Positions 5,135 to 8,971 of a stretch of DNA of 8,971 bases are shown here, one piece after another. The notes under the pieces were generated by a model. The model ran no database searches, was not told the DNA's origin, and was given only the letters and a program-made list of their open reading frames with translations. Both the position numbers and the translations under genes were made by a program. Position 1 is the first letter of the stretch; the number at the start of each line of letters is the position of its first letter. Source of the stretch: Planctomycetota bacterium (GTDB lineage: Bacteria > Planctomycetota > Planctomycetia > Pirellulales > S012-138); NCBI GenBank assembly GCA_026982835.1, contig JALSGI010000828.1, forward strand, positions 1 to 8,971. The letters run 5' to 3'.

Positions 5135-6754
5135 CTAACAAACTCCGGCAGGATTTTCAGCCGCCGCGAGGGGTCGTTCCGCGGAAGGGAAAAACTCCCG
5201 CAGCACTTCTTCCCGAACCGGCCGCGTCACCAGCGACACCACCACCAGGGCCACGGTAGCGGCGGCGGTGATCGCCACCACGGGATGAAGCGGCGGGCAC
5301 CAGCTTACCAGCCACCCCCAGCTCGCTTGAGCCATCCAGGGCTCGGGAAAGGCATAGCGCTTGTTTGCCCCGAAGTCGGAGCGATAAAACAGCACGGCCC
5401 AGGTGGCCACCATCGCCGCCAGCGAAGCCCAGGCCCCGGCCCGGCTCAGCCGCGGCCAGTACAAGGCGGCCAGCACCAGCGGCACCAGGGCCGTAAAGCC
5501 GGCAAAGCACCACAGGCCCATGTCGAACACCGCCCGGTGCGGAAACAGGCTCAGCAGGTAGGTCAGTGCGACGATGGTCACGATGAACCCTCGTGCCAGC
5601 CACACCTTGCGGCGTTCGGTGAAGTGTTCGGGGCCGAAGTAGTAGAGCACCACGTCGTTGGTAAACATGGTGCCCAGGGCCAGAAACTGGCTGTCCAGCG
5701 AGGACATCACCGCGGCCAGGATGCCGGCGGTGAGCAGCCCGGTGAGCCACGGCCCGGCAAAGCGGCTCACCATGAGGGCCAGCACCTGGTTTTCCTTCAC
5801 TTCCGGCGGCAGTCCTGCGGCGGAGGTGGTGGCCCACAGCCCGATCATCACGCACGGGGCCCAAACCACCAGGATAAAGATCGGGTGCATCACAATCGGT
5901 AACTTGAACGCCGAGGCCCGCCGGGCAGTGAGCCAGTGCTGGAAGATATGCGGGAACATGCCGACCGAAAGCGGGATGAGCAGAAACGAGGCATAAACGC
6001 TCTTGGGGATGTTTTCCCGGGAAAGGTGGGCGGGGTTCTCTTGGAGCACGCGCTGGGTGGCTGCCTGGACGCTTTGCCAGAAGGAGGGCCGTCCGCCCAC
6101 GCCCTTGGCGATCACCACGAAGGTGATCACCCCCAGCACCATGAACACCGTGGTCTGGAAGGCGTTGGCCCAGGCCGTGCCCCGCATCCCCCCCAGAAAC
6201 ACATACACCAGCACCACGGCGCAAACGAGCAAGGAGCCCAGGTAGCTGGGCAGGGCGAAGTCGTGCTCGGGGAACCAGCCCCAGGAGCGGAACGCCCCGC
6301 GGCTTACGCCCTCCAGCACCGTACCGCCGCCGATTACCCCGACCAGCAGATACGGGATCACCAGCCCCACCAGCACGGGAAACAAGGCCAGTCCCAGCCC
6401 CGGACTTTCCAGCCGGCGGCGGAAGAACTCCACCTGGGTGAGGAATCCGTGCCTTCGGCCCAGCCGCCACAGCGGCACGCCGATCAGAAAGAAGCACAGC
6501 GAGTGGACGATTCCGCTGGCCGAGGCCAGCAGGCCGTAAACGCCCGCCCCCAGCGTGTAGGCCCGGCCCGTGGAACCGACCAGGGCGAATGCGGTCATGG
6601 TGGTCCCGAACAGGCTCAGCAGCAGCAACACCGGGCCGATGGTCTGGCTGGCCAGGGCGTAGTCGCGGGAAGTGCCTCGAAACAGCAGGTTCGACACGCT
6701 GCCCAGCACGAGCAGCAGGGCCAGGTAGCCGGCCACCACCAGCAGGGGGATCAT
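5135..6754 (-). CDS. Sodium:solute symporter (SSS family)
   Basis: A 539-residue polytopic membrane protein that couples Na+ entry to uptake of a small solute, probably an organic acid or similar compound. About 13 hydrophobic segments are visible, beginning PLLVVAGYLALLLVLG (3-18). Family signatures are present: GGMRGTAWANAFQ (188-200), a version of the GG-R-xx-W-xxxx-Q motif, and AAVMSSLDSQ (347-356), where S351 and S352 align with the Na2-site serines of vSGLT. The start ATG (6752-6754) has GGAG eight bases upstream and overlaps the preceding gene's stop as ATGA. The frame continues to 7348 but that part covers the small membrane gene and the promoter region. Length is typical. The cytoplasmic-looking C-terminus (RPVREEVLREFFPSAERP) is charged. 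The substrate cannot be told from sequence. Confidence 0.93.
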   Translation of the reverse strand: MIPLLVVAGYLALLLVLGSVSNLLFRGTSRDYALASQTIGPVLLLLSLFGTTMTAFALVGSTGRAYTLGAGVYGLLASASGIVHSLCFFLIGVPLWRLGRRHGFLTQVEFFRRRLESPGLGLALFPVLVGLVIPYLLVGVIGGGTVLEGVSRGAFRSWGWFPEHDFALPSYLGSLLVCAVVLVYVFLGGMRGTAWANAFQTTVFMVLGVITFVVIAKGVGGRPSFWQSVQAATQRVLQENPAHLSRENIPKSVYASFLLIPLSVGMFPHIFQHWLTARRASAFKLPIVMHPIFILVVWAPCVMIGLWATTSAAGLPPEVKENQVLALMVSRFAGPWLTGLLTAGILAAVMSSLDSQFLALGTMFTNDVVLYYFGPEHFTERRKVWLARGFIVTIVALTYLLSLFPHRAVFDMGLWCFAGFTALVPLVLAALYWPRLSRAGAWASLAAMVATWAVLFYRSDFGANKRYAFPEPWMAQASWGWLVSWCPPLHPVVAITAAATVALVVVSLVTRPVREEVLREFFPSAERPLAAAENPAGVC

Positions 6755-6975
6755 GGTTGCTTCTCCTGCTCGACGTGGTCGTGGGATTCTTCCTCCCGGG
6801 GCCAGCACACCACGGTGGCCACGTACCAGGCGGCCGAAGCCAGCAGGGAAAGGCCCATGTGCCACACCAGCGTGGCCGGCAGGGCACCGGCCACCAGGTC
6901 GCGGCGATGCCAGTTCCAGTAGTCCTGGTGCAGCAGCACCAGCAGCACGATCAGCACGGCCACCAGCCAGCGCAT
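6751..6975 (-). CDS. Small two-helix membrane protein, DUF3311-like
   Basis: A 74-residue protein with two hydrophobic helices (about residues 3-15 and 36-58). They are joined by QDYWNWHRRDLVAGALP, an aromatic loop like that of DUF3311 proteins, which are commonly encoded directly before SSS-family symporters. The C-terminus is short and charged (REEESHDHVEQEKQP). The ATG at 6973-6975 has AGGAG about eight bases upstream, and its stop overlaps the symporter start (ATGA), so the two are almost certainly co-translated. It probably forms an accessory subunit of the symporter, by analogy with the YhdT-PanF pairing in E. coli, which is a different small family. Family assignment is by pattern only. 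Confidence 0.85.
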   Translation of the reverse strand: MRWLVAVLIVLLVLLHQDYWNWHRRDLVAGALPATLVWHMGLSLLASAAWYVATVVCWPREEESHDHVEQEKQP

Positions 6976-7070
6976 GGGCCGATCTCCTCGACGGGGGAAG
7001 GATTACGCGAACGTGGGCGTCCAGGCGGGACGATTCGGCCGGGGAATGGTGAGCCCGGCGGGGTTTTCCC

Positions 7071-7099
7071 ATCGTATGGAGATGCCCGGCCCAAGGCAA
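7071..7099 (-). promoter_or_regulatory. Candidate sigma70-like promoter for the symporter operon
   Basis: On the minus strand, -35 TTGCCT (7094-7099) and -10 TACGAT (7071-7076) are separated by exactly 17 bases. Each hexamer matches the consensus at four of six positions. The predicted start is near 7064, giving a leader of about 90 bases before the small membrane gene. Confidence 0.45.
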
Positions 7100-7130
7100 A
7101 CGCCTCCCCGGGATGGCGGGGAGCGTTTTT
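7098..7130 (+). terminator. Terminator-like hairpin between divergent promoters
   Basis: Arms 7098-7110 and 7117-7128 (core CTCCCCG/CGGGGAG, one bulged C) are followed by TTTTT on the plus strand. The stem core and tail match the terminator after the coiled-coil gene (8745-8779). It sits between the minus-strand promoter (7071-7099) and the plus-strand promoter (7133-7161), so it may insulate the plus-strand gene from rightward read-through. Confidence 0.6.
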
Positions 7131-7132
7131 GT

Positions 7133-7161
7133 TTGAACTTTCGCCCCGGGGCGATTAGAAT
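7133..7161 (+). promoter_or_regulatory. Candidate sigma70-like promoter for the coiled-coil gene
   Basis: -35 TTGAAC (7133-7138) and -10 TAGAAT (7156-7161) are 17 bases apart. The -10 matches TATAAT at five of six positions. The predicted start is near 7168, giving a leader of about 174 bases that contains two small hairpins. Confidence 0.55.
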
Positions 7162-7240
7162 CAACCCTACCAAACCCCACCCGGTTGCGGTGGCCGGTAC
7201 CGTTGAGTATCTCCTCTGCGATAGGGCTGTCAACGATCTG

Positions 7241-7279
7241 CTTGCTTTTTGCAAGTGTTGTGGTTTCAATAACTTGAAA
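7241..7279 (+). promoter_or_regulatory. Two small hairpins in the coiled-coil gene leader
   Basis: CTTGC-TTTTT-GCAAG (7241-7255) and TTTCAA-TAAC-TTGAAA (7264-7279) are two perfect inverted repeats, nine bases apart in the AT-rich leader. They could be an operator or RNA structure. They match no riboswitch class I know. Confidence 0.3.
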
Positions 7280-7341
7280 GTCACTTCCCGCAGAGGGACG
7301 CCGATCCCCACCCTTCCGCACCGTACAAGGAGTGGTTCCCC

Positions 7342-8712
7342 ATGGCACGTAGCGAAAGCCAGGCGTTGCAGATCGCGGTGATCCTGTTTGCGTTCCTGAC
7401 GATCATCCTGAGCATCACCACCTTTTACTTCTTCAGCGAGTACAGCAAGGCCACCCAGGCAGCCGAAGAAGCCGATCAAAAGCGGGCCCAGGCCGAAACG
7501 GGACTCCGCCAGGCGATGGAGGAACTGGAACAAGTCAAGCAGTTGCTGGGGCTGGACCCCAAGCAGCAGGCCGACGTGGTGCAGCAAGACCAGAAGACGC
7601 TGCTTGCCACCTTCCCGGATGCCAAGCAAACCTACCGCGACGTGCTGATCGCCTCCATGAACCGCAATCAGCGGTTGAACGAGCAGCTCAGCCAGCTACG
7701 CACCCGGCAGGACGAACTGCAAGCCCAGATCGACCAGCAGCGGCAGCAGGACCAGGCGCGCTTTGACCAAGCCAAAGTCGCGTTCGATCAACGGGCCAAC
7801 CAATTTGCCAATGCCATGGCGGCCAATAAGGAACTGGAGCAGAACTTCGTAGCCCAAGTTCGCCAACTCCAGCAACAGCTGAACCAGAAAAATGCTCAGA
7901 TTAACGAGATGAAAAACCAGATCGCCAAGCTCCAACAGGACTTCCAGACCCAGGAACAACGCTACCTGGCCCGCATCGACGAGCTGACCAAGCGCATCGA
8001 GGGGCTGCTGAACCACTCCTTCGAGGTGGCCGACGGGGAGATCACCTTCGTCAACGCCCGAAATCGCACCGTGTGGATCAACCTGGGCCAGGCCGACGGA
8101 CTGAGGACCCTGTTGCGGTTCAACGTCTATAGCAAGGCCGTGGACGTGGATCGCCGCCAGGCCAAGGGGGAGATCGAGGTGACCCATATCATCGGACCGC
8201 ACCTGGCCGAAGCGCAGATCCTCCGCGATTCGGTCTATGATCCCATTTCCCGGGGGGACGTGATCTACACGTCGCTATGGCACCCGGGCCGCTCGGAACG
8301 GTTCGCTCTGGCCGGCAAGTTCGACCTGGACGGCGACGGCATCGACGACCTGGAGACGGTGCGGAGCATGGTCGCCCAAGCCGGGGGGAAGATCGACGTG
8401 GAGCTGCCGGTCAACGGGCAACAAAAGGGCAAGTTGACCATTCACACCCGCTACCTGGTCGTGGGCGAGATTCCCGAACAAATCCAGGTGCAGTTCAGCC
8501 AGCTGCACCGGGAAGCCACCCAGCTGGGGGTGAAGATCATCACGCTGGACAAGTTCCGGGACCAGATCGGCCTGACGCGGTTCCAGCCGGTGATTCGGTT
8601 TGGGGCGGGTAGCAATCCCGATGTGTTCCTGCGGCCCGGCGGCAAGACGGTGGACAAAACCCCCTACTTCCGCCCCCGGCGACCCCCGCAACGGAAAAAC
8701 GGGGCCTATTGA
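7342..8712 (+). CDS. Membrane-anchored coiled-coil protein with SH3-like and BRCT-like C-terminal domains
   Basis: A 456-residue protein. One membrane helix near the N-terminus (about 9-31) is followed by a long glutamine-rich coiled coil (about 35-225, heptad-like runs such as QLNQKNAQINEMKNQIAKL). Residues 230-310 form a beta-rich segment (ITFVNARNRTVWINLGQADG, GEIEVTHIIGPHLAEAQI, DPISRGDVIYT) resembling SH3-like/FlgT-C-type domains. Residues about 319-410 have BRCT landmarks in order: FALAGK, AGGKI (347-351), TRYLVVGE (369-376) and ATQLGVKIITLDKF (392-405). A DLDGDGIDD calcium-type loop (328-336) is inserted. The tail is basic and proline-rich. The ATG at 7342 has AAGGAG (7327-7332) nine bases upstream. 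It is monocistronic, with its own promoter and terminator. Which side of the membrane it faces is not clear. The coiled-coil architecture is near certain; the domain names are inferred from motif patterns. Confidence 0.93.
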   Translation: MARSESQALQIAVILFAFLTIILSITTFYFFSEYSKATQAAEEADQKRAQAETGLRQAMEELEQVKQLLGLDPKQQADVVQQDQKTLLATFPDAKQTYRDVLIASMNRNQRLNEQLSQLRTRQDELQAQIDQQRQQDQARFDQAKVAFDQRANQFANAMAANKELEQNFVAQVRQLQQQLNQKNAQINEMKNQIAKLQQDFQTQEQRYLARIDELTKRIEGLLNHSFEVADGEITFVNARNRTVWINLGQADGLRTLLRFNVYSKAVDVDRRQAKGEIEVTHIIGPHLAEAQILRDSVYDPISRGDVIYTSLWHPGRSERFALAGKFDLDGDGIDDLETVRSMVAQAGGKIDVELPVNGQQKGKLTIHTRYLVVGEIPEQIQVQFSQLHREATQLGVKIITLDKFRDQIGLTRFQPVIRFGAGSNPDVFLRPGGKTVDKTPYFRPRRPPQRKNGAY

Positions 8713-8744
8713 TCGCCTCCTTCCCTGCGGCAGTGGCAAAAGAC

Positions 8745-8779
8745 AAACGCTCCCCGCGGTTTGAGTCGGGGAGCGTTTT
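8745..8779 (+). terminator. Rho-independent terminator of the coiled-coil gene
   Basis: A perfect 12-bp stem AAACGCTCCCCG/CGGGGAGCGTTT (8745-8756 and 8767-8778) with a ten-base loop, followed by a T-rich tract (GTTTTGCTTTTACTTTTAC). It begins 33 bases after the stop codon. Confidence 0.85.
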
Positions 8780-8845
8780 GCTTTTACTTTTACTTTGCCG
8801 CCCAGCCGACTCCGTCTCTCCCCGTACTGTCGTGCGCACGCTCCT

Positions 8846-8865
8846 CCGGGAGCTTACGCTCCCGG
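8846..8865. repeat. 20-nt hairpin, stem CCGGGAGC, loop TTAC
   Basis: A perfect 8-bp stem CCGGGAGC/GCTCCCGG with right flank CTCGCTGG. It has the same stem as the copy at 4807-4826 but a different loop. Confidence 0.78.
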
Positions 8866-8899
8866 CTCGCTGGTTTGGTGTCGCTGCGTATTTTGCGAG

Positions 8900-8970
8900 C
8901 CCCCGGCTTTAGCCGGGGGAGAGCCAAGAAAAAACGCATGCCGATCTTCTCCGCCAGCTAAAGCTGGCGG
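8900..8970. repeat. Inverted pair of 20-nt hairpins at the window end
   Basis: The first hairpin (8900-8919) has stem CCCCCGGC, loop TTTA, left flank GCGAG and right flank AGAGCC. The second (8951-8970) has stem CCGCCAGC, loop TAAA and left flank TTCT, in reverse orientation, and runs into the window end. The spacer is 31 bases. Confidence 0.8.
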
Positions 8971-8971
8971 C

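Larger units (their letters stand above)
8780..8971. other. Repeat-filled region after the last gene
   Basis: No gene is supported between the terminator and the window end. The space holds the three hairpins at 8846, 8900 and 8951 and little else. Confidence 0.6.

Noticed and set aside
5936..6922. 328-residue plus-strand open frame across the symporter gene
   Set aside because: It is antisense to membrane helices, giving a Gln/His-rich polypeptide with no family resemblance.

Overview
The window looks like chromosomal DNA from a GC-rich member of the Planctomycetota. This is an inference from protein style and DNA repeats, not from a marker gene. The glycosyltransferase carries the GMYCGSC N-terminal motif I associate with planctomycetes, the long coiled-coil membrane protein is of a type common there, and the gaps between genes are filled with short palindromes of a kind I also associate with that phylum.

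Layout. At 30-437 (+) there is a possible small hypothetical gene whose tail runs into repeat DNA. An AT-richer gap (438-717) holds several inverted repeats but no gene. Then come minus-strand genes, given in transcription order (right to left). A two-gene operon encodes a 74-residue two-helix membrane protein (DUF3311-like) and a sodium:solute symporter (6975 to 5135). After a repeat-filled gap, a three-gene operon encodes a GT4 glycosyltransferase, a 4HBT-type acyl-CoA thioesterase and a prenyltransferase/squalene-oxidase-repeat protein (about 4711 to 1969). After another repeat-filled gap comes a LolD-type ABC ATPase (1395 to 718). On the plus strand, divergent from the symporter operon, lies a 456-residue membrane-anchored coiled-coil protein (7342-8712), followed by a strong terminator and more repeats to the window end.

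How the genes work together. In each operon successive genes overlap by four bases (ATGA or GTGA), so translation is probably coupled. The small membrane protein and the symporter are probably one transport unit. The glycosyltransferase/thioesterase/alpha-barrel trio suggests a lipid- or glycan-linked pathway, but no substrate can be read from sequence. The ABC ATPase has no permease in the window. The divergent region 6976-7341 holds two good sigma70-like promoters separated by a terminator hairpin.

Two observations stand out. First, there is a family of 20-nt hairpins (8-bp stem, 4-nt loop) with constant flanks but many different stems, largely arranged as inverted pairs 51-60 nt apart. This resembles REP/REPIN elements, with variable stems. 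Second, the coiled-coil membrane protein appears to end in a BRCT-like domain carrying an inserted DxDGDGxxD calcium-type loop.
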